DNA from: a virus
IMG/VR virus record: IMGVR_UViG_3300011116_000934
Location: 1 to 34,423 of that record
Length of the DNA: 34,423 bases
Strand: one strand, 5' to 3'
A program made the position numbers and the translations under genes. The notes below the pieces were generated by a model. It was not told the DNA's origin and made no database searches. It worked only from the letters and a program-made list of their open reading frames with translations. Shown piece by piece: positions 7,499 through 14,956 of this stretch (position 1 is the stretch's first letter; every line of letters starts with the position of its first letter).

Positions 7499-9022
7499 AT
7501 GGCAGGTACCTCGCTTTATTCCGTTTACCGCAGAACAGCACGTGCTGCAGCAAAACAACATGTTGTCAAGAAATCATCCGGTGTAGATATTGAACGAGCT
7601 CGTACAGATTTTGCATATTTTTGTGATGTTGTAGGTGAGAAGCCTCCGGCAGCCCATCACAAAGAATGGCATCGGTATTTATGTACTGACCAAGATACAG
7701 AATGTTTGATTGGAATTGGAGGTCCCAACATTGACATTCTGGCACCACGAGGTTCGGCAAAGTCCACTGTTCTAGGTTTATACACTGCCTGGGCAATTGG
7801 TGTACATGCCCTGCATAAAAAACCATTAAAAATCCTTTATATTTCTTACACTGTCGATGTTGCTCGTCCCAAGAGTGCCGCCATCAAACGCATCATTGAA
7901 GAAAGTAAAATCTATAGAGAAATTTTTCCTACAGTAAAGATTGCCAAAGGGATCAACTCCAACGAATATTGGAGTATTGATTGGAAATTTGCTGGCATTA
8001 AATCTACTGGTGAAGAAGAATTTACTATTTGTTGCGCAGGTTTGAAAGGTGCAGTGACCTCCAAGCGTTCACATCTTTGTATCTTGGATGACGTTGTAAA
8101 ATCTGCTGATGATATTAAAAACAAAGACATCCGTCAGATGATGGAAGATAACTGGAACTCAGTCATTGTTCCTACCATGTTTGAGGGTGGACGTGCAATT
8201 TGTTTGGGTACTCGATTTCGCCACGATGATATTCATAACACAACTTTTGTACCGGCTAATGATTGGATTCAAATTGTTCAATCATCTATTACCGTTGATG
8301 ACCAGGGGGAAGAGGTTTCTTATTGGCCTGAGATGTGGTCCCTGGAGTACTTGCAGGATCGTCGGCGCCAGGCACCCATCAGCTTTAGCTTTCAATATCA
8401 AAACCAGGTGGTTCAAACGAGTGAGCTTTCCCTATCACCTGATTTGATTGTTAAAGGAAAAATTTCCACTGATTTTGATTCTTTAGGAATTGGAGTGGAC
8501 CTTTCTGCTGGCGTGAGGGAAAGGAACGATTACACGGTCATGGTGCTGGGAGGGCGTGTCGGCGACAAAATTCATATCATTGACTGCAAACGCATCCGCA
8601 TTATGGGGAATTTAGAAAAACTAGAATCCCTGATGGAAATGTGTTATGAGTGGGGGATCGTAAATAAAGATGGCAACCAATACTTCCCCAGTGGCAGCAA
8701 CATCGACATCTGGTCAGAAGCGGTGGCTTACCAAGCCTCTTTGGAAGCTGATTTCAAGCGGATCTGTCTGGGCGACCACGGACTTTATAACTTGAACTGG
8801 CATGCGGTCAAAGGCTTCCGTGGTGATAAAGTTGCGCGATTCAGAGGGATTATGGGCCTTTTTGAGCAAAGAAAAATAATTTTTAACAAATATCGTAAAT
8901 TCCAAGCACTTACTGACGAGATTGTGAATTTTGGTGTCAGCTCCCATGATGATTGTGTCGATGCTCTGGTTTGGCTTTGCAATGGTTTAATGACCAGGGG
9001 AAAACTAGAGTTAGAGTATTGA
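7499..9022 (+). CDS. terL: terminase large subunit
   Basis: This is the ATP-driven motor and nuclease that packages phage DNA into the procapsid through the portal. The 507 residues show a Walker A (PRGSAKST, 83-90), a Walker B with the catalytic acidic residue (LCILDD, 193-198) and a coupling motif around GTR (237-239). A C-terminal RNase H-like nuclease has Asp334 (GIGVDLS), Glu407 (IWSEAVA) and Asp484/485 (SSHDDCVDAL). Length and motif order are normal for a full-length protein. The portal lies downstream as expected, but a 60-residue AbrB-like gene is wedged between them. Confidence 0.95.
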   Translation: MAGTSLYSVYRRTARAAAKQHVVKKSSGVDIERARTDFAYFCDVVGEKPPAAHHKEWHRYLCTDQDTECLIGIGGPNIDILAPRGSAKSTVLGLYTAWAIGVHALHKKPLKILYISYTVDVARPKSAAIKRIIEESKIYREIFPTVKIAKGINSNEYWSIDWKFAGIKSTGEEEFTICCAGLKGAVTSKRSHLCILDDVVKSADDIKNKDIRQMMEDNWNSVIVPTMFEGGRAICLGTRFRHDDIHNTTFVPANDWIQIVQSSITVDDQGEEVSYWPEMWSLEYLQDRRRQAPISFSFQYQNQVVQTSELSLSPDLIVKGKISTDFDSLGIGVDLSAGVRERNDYTVMVLGGRVGDKIHIIDCKRIRIMGNLEKLESLMEMCYEWGIVNKDGNQYFPSGSNIDIWSEAVAYQASLEADFKRICLGDHGLYNLNWHAVKGFRGDKVARFRGIMGLFEQRKIIFNKYRKFQALTDEIVNFGVSSHDDCVDALVWLCNGLMTRGKLELEY

Positions 9023-9050
9023 CGATTTAAACTTATAAAATCACTCAACA

Positions 9051-9233
9051 ATGTCTACCGGCTACTACATCATTGAACTAGATCAGGATGCATACGGTTC
9101 CGCCGTTGTTCCGCTACCTGATGAACTTTGTCACGACATGGGTCTTGTCCCTGGCGAACGCTTCGACGTTGAAGTTGAAGATGATGTGATTACCCTTAAA
9201 AGGCTGCACGCTGGTTACGAAATTGAGGCATAA
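9051..9233 (+). CDS. AbrB/MazE-like swapped-hairpin miniprotein
   Basis: The 60-residue product has the pattern VPLPDELCHDMGLVPGERFD followed by VEVEDDVITLKRL. This matches the looped-hinge beta fold of AbrB/SpoVT/MazE domains (PLPxELxxxLGLxPGDxxxxxxxxDxIxLxR). Such domains dimerise and bind DNA as transition-state regulators or antitoxins. There is no toxin gene beside it. Its place between terminase and portal suggests a late-gene regulator or a DNA-binding packaging accessory, but this is inference. It has no strong ribosome site. Confidence 0.7.
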   Translation: MSTGYYIIELDQDAYGSAVVPLPDELCHDMGLVPGERFDVEVEDDVITLKRLHAGYEIEA

Positions 9234-9255
9234 TAGCTAAAGAGTTCCTAAACGC

Positions 9256-11550
9256 ATGTCCGATAACAAAACTGTTTTAGACGATTTTATCAAATCAGTC
9301 GTCAATAAGGATTCGGACGGAGGTGCGGACACCATGTTGGTGAATGCACATCTATCCCAAATGAAGATGTTTGGGATTCGTCAAGGCGTTGAATTTTATC
9401 CTCATCAGGACAATTTTGGCACACAAAGATTTGACTTTATTCAGCAAGTAATCAAGTTCAATAAACTAGATGCTCGTCTGGATTCCATGTGGGACCGTTT
9501 TCTTTCCTATGGAAAGGGATTGTTTTATATTCGACCCACTAATAAAACCTATCGTCTTTACTGGTTTGACAAAGATGCGTATAGAACCTATTACACGCCA
9601 GAAGGTGATTTAGAAGAAGTAATTATTATTTACCCATACAAGGTTAAATCAAGCCGTGGTTTTGGCGGGGTAGGACTTTCAACGGATAAACGTTATATGC
9701 GGCTGCGTATTACAGCTAGCCAAATTGAAGAATGTCATAGCGAGCAAGAACTTAGTTTTGATTCTCCGGTTGAATTTGCAACCTTGGGGAACACAACGAC
9801 AACGGTTAACACCATGGAGTTTATTCCGTGCGTGGAAGTTTTTAATAATCCAGATGCATTTGGCACTGATGGTCATGGTGAGTTTGAGTGGCTTGCTAAT
9901 CAGATCATTGCGCACGATGAGATGGTTAAAAATATTCGTGCAAATCTTTCTTTCTTTGGTAACCCAACACTTCTATCATCACGACCAAAACAAGATATTA
10001 TTGAAAAAACAGATGGTGATGTTTCGCAGCGGCCAAGTATTTCTAGCCAATCTGGATTTAATTCTGAATTTAGTTTATCTAGTTCTACTTATAAGTCGGA
10101 TAATGTAACTCGTCAAAATCCTGGTTATTATGGAAAACCAGGAAGTGGGATGCGCGTACCTCGTGTTATTGCTAATTTAGAACCAACAGATCGTGTCGGT
10201 TTTATTACACCCAATGCAATCAGTTCTGACCAAGCGCGGTATGCCGAACAACTTCGTAGTGAGATCCGGCTTGCTTTAGGTGGTATCGATGACCTTAGTA
10301 TTACCAATGTAACTGCTACGGAGATTAAATCAGCTTATGGACGAGTAGGTGCAACAGCTAAGAAAAAATGCTTACAACTTTATACCTATGGTATTTGTAA
10401 GTGTCTTGAACTCATGATTTTTCAGGAGGAGCAAATCTTCCGTAAATCCATGGCATATGCCAGCGGTATTAGATACCCAAATCCTCCTGAAGATTCTAAC
10501 GATCCAGTTCAAGAAGCAAAATATCAAAAACAAAAAGCTGCATATGAAAAGAAACTTCAAAAAGCAATTGATACAGCAATTCAAACAAAAACGGTTCCTG
10601 ATGGCGTTCTTGGATTAGCGCCTGACGGAGACCGCACGGTTTGTTGGCGCTGGATGGGACCTGTTTATGAAGACACAACGCAAGACAAACTTAATCAATC
10701 AATCTTTACTCGGAACTTACAGGAATTAGGTGTTGATAGCATAGAAGCACTGAAGTATTTGTTCCCTTCAAAAACGGATGATGAAGTCGCTGGCATGCTC
10801 AGCGGATTCCCCTTCCGTATGGTGGGTGAAGTACAGAGGGCGATGGCCACATTTATTGATCTTGTCAATCAAGAAATGAGGACACCGCATCCGCAGCAAC
10901 CGAATTTACCGATGGCTGCTGACCCCCGTCTTGATCTGACACCTTTCCTTTACCGAACACTCGAAAGCCTACAAAAAGAGGTAACCTATGCAGGCCGATA
11001 CCGCAATGCCGACCCAATCGGCACCCCAAGTATCCCAGACCCAGCCGATCAGCTACGCGGCTCCAGTAATGCAGCAGACGGCGGCTCAGGCCCCGGCGGT
11101 TTCAACCAATTCCCAATGGGTGGCGCCTTACCAAGCAGCGGTGGCCCCAGCCCCGCAAATGCAGGCCCAGATGGGGGTTACTCAGCCCCAGTACAGCCCT
11201 ACAGCGTCGTACCCCCCAGCGTACCAGGCAGCCCCACAAGCTCCCCAAGCGTATCAGGCAACTCCCCAAGCGGAGAATCCTTACAAGGAGGCATTCAACA
11301 AGGTGGTCGGGCTCCTGAGTTCGCCCGTCCAATTCCCCTTCCAGGGTCAACAATCGACCGCGACTCAACAAACCGTCCCGGCCAATTACAGTTCCCCGGT
11401 GGCTCCGGGCCAGTACGCCAGCCAGGGGATTCAGACCTCTACGCCTGGAATCAACAGCAACCAGGCATACTCCAACAATTATTCCCAAACCTCACAGGAA
11501 ATAACAGCCCAGCAGCTGCTGGCAAACGGGGTAAGCCCAGCAAGTCTTGA
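9256..11550 (+). CDS. portal protein with long disordered C-terminus
   Basis: The gene encodes 764 residues. Portal proteins form the dodecameric ring through which DNA enters and leaves the head. Position after the large terminase, size, and a helical/beta core support this assignment: FYPHQDNFGTQRFDFIQQVI near the start, then RLYWFDKDAYRTYYTPEGDL, a long helix around residues 405-440 and a PFRMVGEVQRAMATFIDLVN helix. Residues from about 575 on are Gly/Pro/Ser-rich and look disordered. That tail is encoded in DNA that also carries the gene at 10988 in another frame, so the true end of the folded protein is near residue 590. Confidence 0.8.
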   Translation: MSDNKTVLDDFIKSVVNKDSDGGADTMLVNAHLSQMKMFGIRQGVEFYPHQDNFGTQRFDFIQQVIKFNKLDARLDSMWDRFLSYGKGLFYIRPTNKTYRLYWFDKDAYRTYYTPEGDLEEVIIIYPYKVKSSRGFGGVGLSTDKRYMRLRITASQIEECHSEQELSFDSPVEFATLGNTTTTVNTMEFIPCVEVFNNPDAFGTDGHGEFEWLANQIIAHDEMVKNIRANLSFFGNPTLLSSRPKQDIIEKTDGDVSQRPSISSQSGFNSEFSLSSSTYKSDNVTRQNPGYYGKPGSGMRVPRVIANLEPTDRVGFITPNAISSDQARYAEQLRSEIRLALGGIDDLSITNVTATEIKSAYGRVGATAKKKCLQLYTYGICKCLELMIFQEEQIFRKSMAYASGIRYPNPPEDSNDPVQEAKYQKQKAAYEKKLQKAIDTAIQTKTVPDGVLGLAPDGDRTVCWRWMGPVYEDTTQDKLNQSIFTRNLQELGVDSIEALKYLFPSKTDDEVAGMLSGFPFRMVGEVQRAMATFIDLVNQEMRTPHPQQPNLPMAADPRLDLTPFLYRTLESLQKEVTYAGRYRNADPIGTPSIPDPADQLRGSSNAADGGSGPGGFNQFPMGGALPSSGGPSPANAGPDGGYSAPVQPYSVVPPSVPGSPTSSPSVSGNSPSGESLQGGIQQGGRAPEFARPIPLPGSTIDRDSTNRPGQLQFPGGSGPVRQPGDSDLYAWNQQQPGILQQLFPNLTGNNSPAAAGKRGKPSKS

Positions 11551-11683
11551 GGTTATTGACCATTTTGGTGCTGATGCCCCCGCTGTACTCAATAACTACG
11601 CCTGTAACATTGAAGATGCCCTGATTGCTACTAACAATCAGTTCATCCAGGCTGTTCAGCTTCTTCAAGAAATGTCTTCTTAG
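10988..11683 (+). CDS. overlapping gene, possible scaffold or head-associated protein
   Basis: The gene encodes 231 residues in the +2 frame relative to the portal gene and overlaps its last 563 bases. The start is supported by AGAGGT six bases before the ATG. Residues 1-150 are Ala/Gln/Pro-rich (YQAAPQAPQAYQATPQ), with one more ordered helix (NPYKEAFNKVVGLLSSPV) near 98-115. The last 60 residues look folded (ITAQQLLANGVSPASLEVID and following) and lie mostly beyond the portal stop. A scaffold usually sits between portal and capsid, which suits this position, but I see no protease or scaffold motif. Confidence 0.65.
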   Translation: MQADTAMPTQSAPQVSQTQPISYAAPVMQQTAAQAPAVSTNSQWVAPYQAAVAPAPQMQAQMGVTQPQYSPTASYPPAYQAAPQAPQAYQATPQAENPYKEAFNKVVGLLSSPVQFPFQGQQSTATQQTVPANYSSPVAPGQYASQGIQTSTPGINSNQAYSNNYSQTSQEITAQQLLANGVSPASLEVIDHFGADAPAVLNNYACNIEDALIATNNQFIQAVQLLQEMSS

Positions 11684-11704
11684 CATCAAGCTTATGAGAC
11701 TATC

Positions 11705-12022
11705 TTGACGAATCCTGATATTTTGGCAGATTATACGTGCGAATTCTTCGGCCCGAACGGTCCCTATCCTGTTCCCGATGAAACTCCTGCGTATGGTCGC
11801 CCCGTTGGTCAACAAATGGTGCGTCAAGATGCAGCTCCCGCCGCCCCCCAGCGCCCACAGATGCCCGTCCCCCCTCAACCCCAGGCTCAAGGAAATCCTG
11901 CGGATTTCTGGAACAGCTTTGGCTCACTTGCTGATCGGGATCCAGCCAATGCCTGGCGCTATCTGAACCAAGCTCAAGCCAACCCTGAGGTCTTCCGCCA
12001 GAAGCTCCTGGTGATGGAGTGA
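11705..12022 (+). CDS. small hypothetical head-cluster protein
   Basis: The gene encodes 105 residues from a TTG at 11705. The nearby ATG at 11694 is out of frame and hits a stop after four codons. The N-terminus is ordered (NPDILADYTCEFFGPNGPYP), the middle is a Pro/Gln/Ala linker (APAAPQRPQMPVPPQPQA), and the C-terminus is helical (NPADFWNSFGSLADRDPANA). This linker-plus-terminal-domains form resembles the overlapping gene just upstream. It is followed by an intrinsic terminator, so it ends the terminase-portal transcription unit. Confidence 0.6.
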   Translation: MTNPDILADYTCEFFGPNGPYPVPDETPAYGRPVGQQMVRQDAAPAAPQRPQMPVPPQPQAQGNPADFWNSFGSLADRDPANAWRYLNQAQANPEVFRQKLLVME

Positions 12023-12033
12023 TACTCGGAAAA

Positions 12034-12106
12034 CCGATAAACACCATTTATCGGGAAATTAACTAAAAGTAGAATAAGGGGTAGCAAAAGCTGCCCCTTT
12101 TTATTT
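12034..12106 (+). terminator. double hairpin with intrinsic terminator
   Basis: The first hairpin is CCGATAAA-CACCA-TTTATCGG (12034-12054), a perfect 8-bp stem. The second is GGGGTAGC-AAAA-GCTGCCCC (12078-12097) with one G-T pair, followed by TTTTTATTT. The second is a classical rho-independent terminator. The first may protect the 3' end or act as an alternative. Together they separate the packaging genes from the next small genes. Confidence 0.9.
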
Positions 12107-12117
12107 ATAAAGGTTTA

Positions 12118-12318
12118 ATGATGGCACAACAAAAAATAAGAATGGCTGGTCAAAATTTGGGCGCTTCTTTAGGAGTACCTTCACTTGGTACCGGAATTGC
12201 ACAAGGGCATCACGGGCATGTTGACGCACGTCTTGGTCAGCCCGGTCATCCAGTTTCTTCACTTATTTCACCGTCAGTGGCCTATGCAGCACAACGTGGT
12301 GCTTTTGCTCAAGACTGA
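12118..12318 (+). CDS. small hypothetical protein
   Basis: The gene encodes 66 residues, with tandem ATG codons at 12118 and 12121 after AAAGG. The sequence is Gly/His-rich in the middle (GIAQGHHGHVDARLGQPGHP) and has no known motif. It shares Gly/Ala/Ser-rich composition with the next two genes and probably belongs with them as a minor virion component. Its His-rich patch could bind metal, but nothing confirms this. Confidence 0.55.
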   Translation: MMAQQKIRMAGQNLGASLGVPSLGTGIAQGHHGHVDARLGQPGHPVSSLISPSVAYAAQRGAFAQD

Positions 12319-12377
12319 TCTGATTTACTAAGATTAGAATACTGATTAACAGAACCAAAACTTTTAGAGGTTATAAG

Positions 12378-12863
12378 ATGCCTGGTGCTGCACAAAAAGG
12401 TAAACCTAGTGTAACTGCGCGTGCCCAACAATTTTTAGCAAGTATTGGGACCGCTGGGGGCGCAATTGGTGCTCCAGGTCTTTTTACATTTGGCGCAGGA
12501 AATCTTCGTGAACAGGTTGCTGCTTCACAGATGAATCCTTACTACGCAACACAACAAGCAGCTGCAGCATCAGCTCCGATTATCGGTGCACCGAATGCTA
12601 GCAATCTTGCTCCAAATATTGGCACTACAGTAATGCCAAAAGATTTTGATTCTGGTTATTTACATTTAAATGTCCCCGGTTCACCTTTACCGATGCATGG
12701 TTTGATGACAGCACATAATACAAAAGCAGCTCAAATCACACAAGATCAAGCGGGCGCTTTTCAGCAACATGCACTGTTACCGTACATGCCAATGGTAGGT
12801 CAGCTACCTGTTGATCCTGCCATGATGCAACAACCACTGGTCCCACAAAAAGGTCGCCGCTGA
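12378..12863 (+). CDS. hypothetical head-region protein
   Basis: The protein has 161 residues with ribosome site AGAGGT eight bases before the ATG. It opens with a basic helix (KGKPSVTARAQQFLASIGTA), then Gly/Ala segments and a Pro/Met/Gln-rich end (LPYMPMVGQLPVDPAMMQQP). There is no enzyme motif or clear membrane helix. It overlaps the next gene by one base (TGATG), so the two are translationally coupled. Confidence 0.6.
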   Translation: MPGAAQKGKPSVTARAQQFLASIGTAGGAIGAPGLFTFGAGNLREQVAASQMNPYYATQQAAAASAPIIGAPNASNLAPNIGTTVMPKDFDSGYLHLNVPGSPLPMHGLMTAHNTKAAQITQDQAGAFQQHALLPYMPMVGQLPVDPAMMQQPLVPQKGRR

Positions 12864-13123
12864 TGAACTCTTCTAAAGCAAAAAAAGCCAAAGCGGTTTC
12901 TAAATCTCGTAAAGCCCAAGAAGCTGCTGTAAGAGCCGAACAACAACGACGTAGCGCACTTTCACCTGTTGCTGCTTCTGTAACAGGTGGAATCACGCCT
13001 GAAATTACAGCTGCACAGATTGCGCTTCAAACTCCTACTGTAAATCCGTATCACATGATGGGAGCAATGCCGCCAAATTATTACAATCCAGGCAATGTAA
13101 TTGGCGGTGGATATACAAGCTAA
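12863..13123 (+). CDS. small basic hypothetical protein
   Basis: The protein has 86 residues. The first 34 are strongly basic and helical (SSKAKKAKAVSKSRKAQEAA), like a nucleic-acid-binding tail. The rest is neutral with a Met/Pro/Asn/Gly-rich end (YHMMGAMPPNYYNPGN). The start overlaps the stop of the preceding gene. It is the last gene before the long spacer that leads to the capsid gene. The function is unknown; binding of packaged DNA is a guess from charge. Confidence 0.55.
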   Translation: MNSSKAKKAKAVSKSRKAQEAAVRAEQQRRSALSPVAASVTGGITPEITAAQIALQTPTVNPYHMMGAMPPNYYNPGNVIGGGYTS

Positions 13124-13124
13124 G

Positions 13125-13234
13125 CTGATTTTAAACACTAATAAATACCCAGATGCCAAAAGAGCGTGCTAAGGAAAATCAGTTTTAATCAAAGACCATC
13201 CTTCCTACGGAGACCTGACCATCTTGGCTCCGTA
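13125..13234 (+). other. spacer with two inverted repeats upstream of capsid gene
   Basis: CTGATTTT (13125-13132) pairs with AAAATCAG (13175-13182), which is followed by TTTT. TACGGAG (13206-13212) pairs with CTCCGTA (13228-13234) across a 15-base loop. An 11-codon reading frame at 13152 lies inside the first loop and is not supported as a gene. The stretch probably ends the upstream transcript. Confidence 0.45.
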
Positions 13235-13299
13235 ATTGGCTACGTCTTCTTTGCTTTGAGCTCGCGCCGACTTAATAATTACAATAAGTAAGTTTCTGC

Positions 13300-13394
13300 T
13301 ATAATTTTACTAATGGGACGGAAGTTCCAGGCCAGTAATGGCGTGAACCTTGAAAATTGAATAAATTTTCCAGATTTTTTGGTCCATTACTACC
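13300..13394 (+). promoter_or_regulatory. capsid promoter candidate and structured leader
   Basis: A consensus -10 box, TATAAT, lies at 13300-13305 without a good -35, which could mean an activator-dependent late promoter. If transcription starts near 13312, the RNA begins almost directly with GGGAC-GGAA-GUUCC (13315-13328). Next come GCCA-GUAA-UGGC (13331-13342), a GNRA-type tetraloop, and GAAAATT-GAATA-AATTTTC. Such a 5' hairpin stack could stabilise an abundant message. No Shine-Dalgarno sequence precedes the ATG at 13395. Confidence 0.5.
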
Positions 13395-13451
13395 ATGGAT
13401 CTTTCTAGATCCTGGTATCAGCTAAACCTTTACGCTGAATTACCAACATGT
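13395..13451 (+). CDS. major capsid protein, exon 1
   Basis: I propose that the split capsid gene starts at ATG 13395 with the 19 codons MDLSRSWYQLNLYAELPTC. The frame continues only 14 more codons into the intron before a stop. Splicing after the U at 13451 and before 13684 joins it in frame to ENDFPKLLGAEL. Supporting points are the intron core that follows at once, the U-G wobble available at the proposed splice site, and the absence of any start codon or ribosome site for exon 2 on its own. The exact boundary could shift by a few bases. Confidence 0.6.
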
Positions 13452-13683
13452 TTATTGATAAGTAATGTTGTCACCTCAACAAGCAATTGTTGAGTGAAAA
13501 CCGGGTGAATTCAGGGAAACCCTACCGTTTTATCGGGGGTAATCCTGAGCCAAGCCAACCAAGCGTGGTTGGAAGGTGCAGAGACTAGGCGGTGAATGAC
13601 GCTTCATTCGTAATACGCCACCAGCGCCCGGCACCCCTCTGGGGTGAAGAGATAGTCCACCCCTCTAAGTAATTAGAGATTTG
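13452..13683 (+). ncRNA. group I intron 1 (ORF-less)
   Basis: This 232-nt self-splicing intron candidate has recognisable helices. P1 is CAACAU (13444-13449) with AUGUUG (13465-13470). P2 is CUCAACAA-GCAA-UUGUUGAG (13475-13494). P3 is CCGGG (13501-13505) with CCCGG (13627-13631). The conserved segments AATTCAGGGAAACC and AATCCTGAGCC mark P4-P6. P7 is GACUA (13583-13587) with UAGUC (13653-13657), and P9 is CUCUAA-GUAA-UUAGAG (13663-13678). G13683 serves as the terminal G. A P10 pairing with exon 2 was not found, so ends are approximate. Confidence 0.8.
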
Positions 13684-13995
13684 GAGAACGACTTTCCCAA
13701 GCTGTTGGGTGCGGAGCTGTACCGCCCCCATCCAGCCTACATCGTGGAGATGGCTGCGGAACCCGTAGTTGTCCACGACTTCACAAAACAGCCCGGTCAG
13801 ACCGTTCAACTTGACCGGTACCGCTTCTGGGGCAACCCTGGTACCAAGACCAGCCGCGAGCGTACTCAAGATCAAACGATCGGTACCGCAAGCAGCCGGG
13901 CTATCGTCAAGGACAAGGTGCTGGTATCTTTAAGAGAATATACTGGCCCCGCTGACCCGAACAACGCCAACGCTCCGAGCACCTTCAAAATTGCT
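13684..13995 (+). CDS. major capsid protein, exon 2
   Basis: These 104 codons carry the N-terminal domain of the capsid subunit (PKLLGAELYRPHPAYIVEMA, then TKQPGQTVQLDRYRFWG). Codon use is visibly richer in C-ending codons than in the small genes upstream, as expected for a highly expressed protein. The reading frame runs on for a few codons after GCT 13993-13995 before a stop, but the following bases belong to intron 2. Read alone it has neither a start codon with ribosome site nor a natural C-terminus, which is what first shows the gene is interrupted. Confidence 0.8.
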
Positions 13996-14956
13996 AAATC
14001 CCTGGCCATTGCTTAAGAAATTGAGCAAATGAACTTCGTGAATTGCTGGAACCCCTCCAACAGTGTATACTGATAGGGCAATCAGCAGCCAAGCCGGATG
14101 AGGAATCAACCGGAAGGTTCAACGACTAGGCCAGACTTGAATTTAGATAATCTGGATCCACTCGAATCTTCTTTTTTAAGAGGATGTTTAATTGGTGATG
14201 GGTGGCTGGGCCTACAACGAAATAAGTTTGTTTATCTACGAATTGGTCATTCTAGTAAACAACTAGAATGGTTAAAGTGGAAAGCTGACAAACTTAATAA
14301 AATTCTTCAAAAAGAACGTTGTGTATTAGGTCCGTATAAAACAAAAGATAGCAAAGGTGGTAACCATTTAAGTTATCTTTATACCGTAGATGATCACAAG
14401 TTATTTAAAACTTGGTTTAATCGATGGTATACGCCACAACAAAACCAAAAAACAATAAAGAAAATTGATTTTGATTTTCTTTATGGATTGGATTTACAAG
14501 CGCTTTCGATTCTCTGGTGTGATGATGGTTCTCTTTGGCACTCAAAAAGAACCAAAAAACATAAATTAAAATCCGGACAAGTTAAAGAATATCCTTATAC
14601 CGAAACAGCAGGTTCAATTGCGACGTGTTGTTTTACTTATGGGGAAAATGTTTTAATTGCTGATTGGATTGAATCTCTAACAGCAGTTAGACCTTTAATT
14701 GGTAGAGATAGAAAGTATTACAAACTTGTTTTTAATAAATCAAAACTGCTTCAATTTATCCCACAAATTGAAAAGTTTGTACCAGATTGCATGAATTACA
14801 AAGTCAATCTTTCCCAATGTTTTAAATAATGGAAAGAGGCCCACGAGCGCGAAGCACCTAAACAGATGATGCTGTAGGTGATGATATAGTCTGACCTTGC
14901 AGAATGGAAAACTGCAAGAATCAAAGGATAAAGAGCCTTTGAGATAACATCTCCTG
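13996..14956 (+). mobile_element. group I intron 2 carrying a homing endonuclease
   Basis: This 961-nt intron has well-supported ends. Exon bases AAUUGCU (13989-13995) pair with GGCCAUU (14004-14010) as P1, with the diagnostic U-G pair at the splice site and one mismatch. UCCCU (13999-14003) pairs perfectly with exon 3 bases AGGGA (14957-14961) as P10. The last intron base is G14956. Core segments include GGGCAATCAGCAGCC, and P7 is GACUA (14124-14128) with UAGUC (14887-14891). The endonuclease frame lies between the P7 strands. Splicing joins FKIA to RETLMTAQR in frame. Confidence 0.88.
14098..14829 (+). CDS. LAGLIDADG homing endonuclease
   Basis: The 243-residue enzyme would cut intron-less capsid alleles and so spread intron 2. 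Two catalytic helices are visible: FLRGCLIGDGWL (residues about 27-38) and LQALSILWCDDGSLW (about 137-151), each ending in the acidic GDG or DDGS. This matches the LAGLIDADG_2-type family with a WxxDDGS second motif. The only start, ATG 14098, lies inside the intron core just 5' of P7, so translation and splicing may compete. The gene is AT-rich and strikingly different in codon use from the capsid exons around it, as expected for an acquired element. Confidence 0.88.
   Translation: MRNQPEGSTTRPDLNLDNLDPLESSFLRGCLIGDGWLGLQRNKFVYLRIGHSSKQLEWLKWKADKLNKILQKERCVLGPYKTKDSKGGNHLSYLYTVDDHKLFKTWFNRWYTPQQNQKTIKKIDFDFLYGLDLQALSILWCDDGSLWHSKRTKKHKLKSGQVKEYPYTETAGSIATCCFTYGENVLIADWIESLTAVRPLIGRDRKYYKLVFNKSKLLQFIPQIEKFVPDCMNYKVNLSQCFK

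Noticed and set aside
11102-11488. A third, minus-strand frame open across the portal-end overlap.
   Set aside because: It is Arg/Leu/Gly-rich as expected from the complement of a GC-rich Pro/Gln-coding stretch and has no start signal.
13152-13187. An 11-codon reading frame in the spacer before the capsid gene.
   Set aside because: Too short, no ribosome site, and it sits in the loop of an inverted repeat.
14017-14097. Bases after the stop of the exon-2 frame read as an ordinary intergenic gap.
   Set aside because: They form the 5' core of intron 2, shown by P1, P10 and the GGGCAATCAGCAGCC segment.
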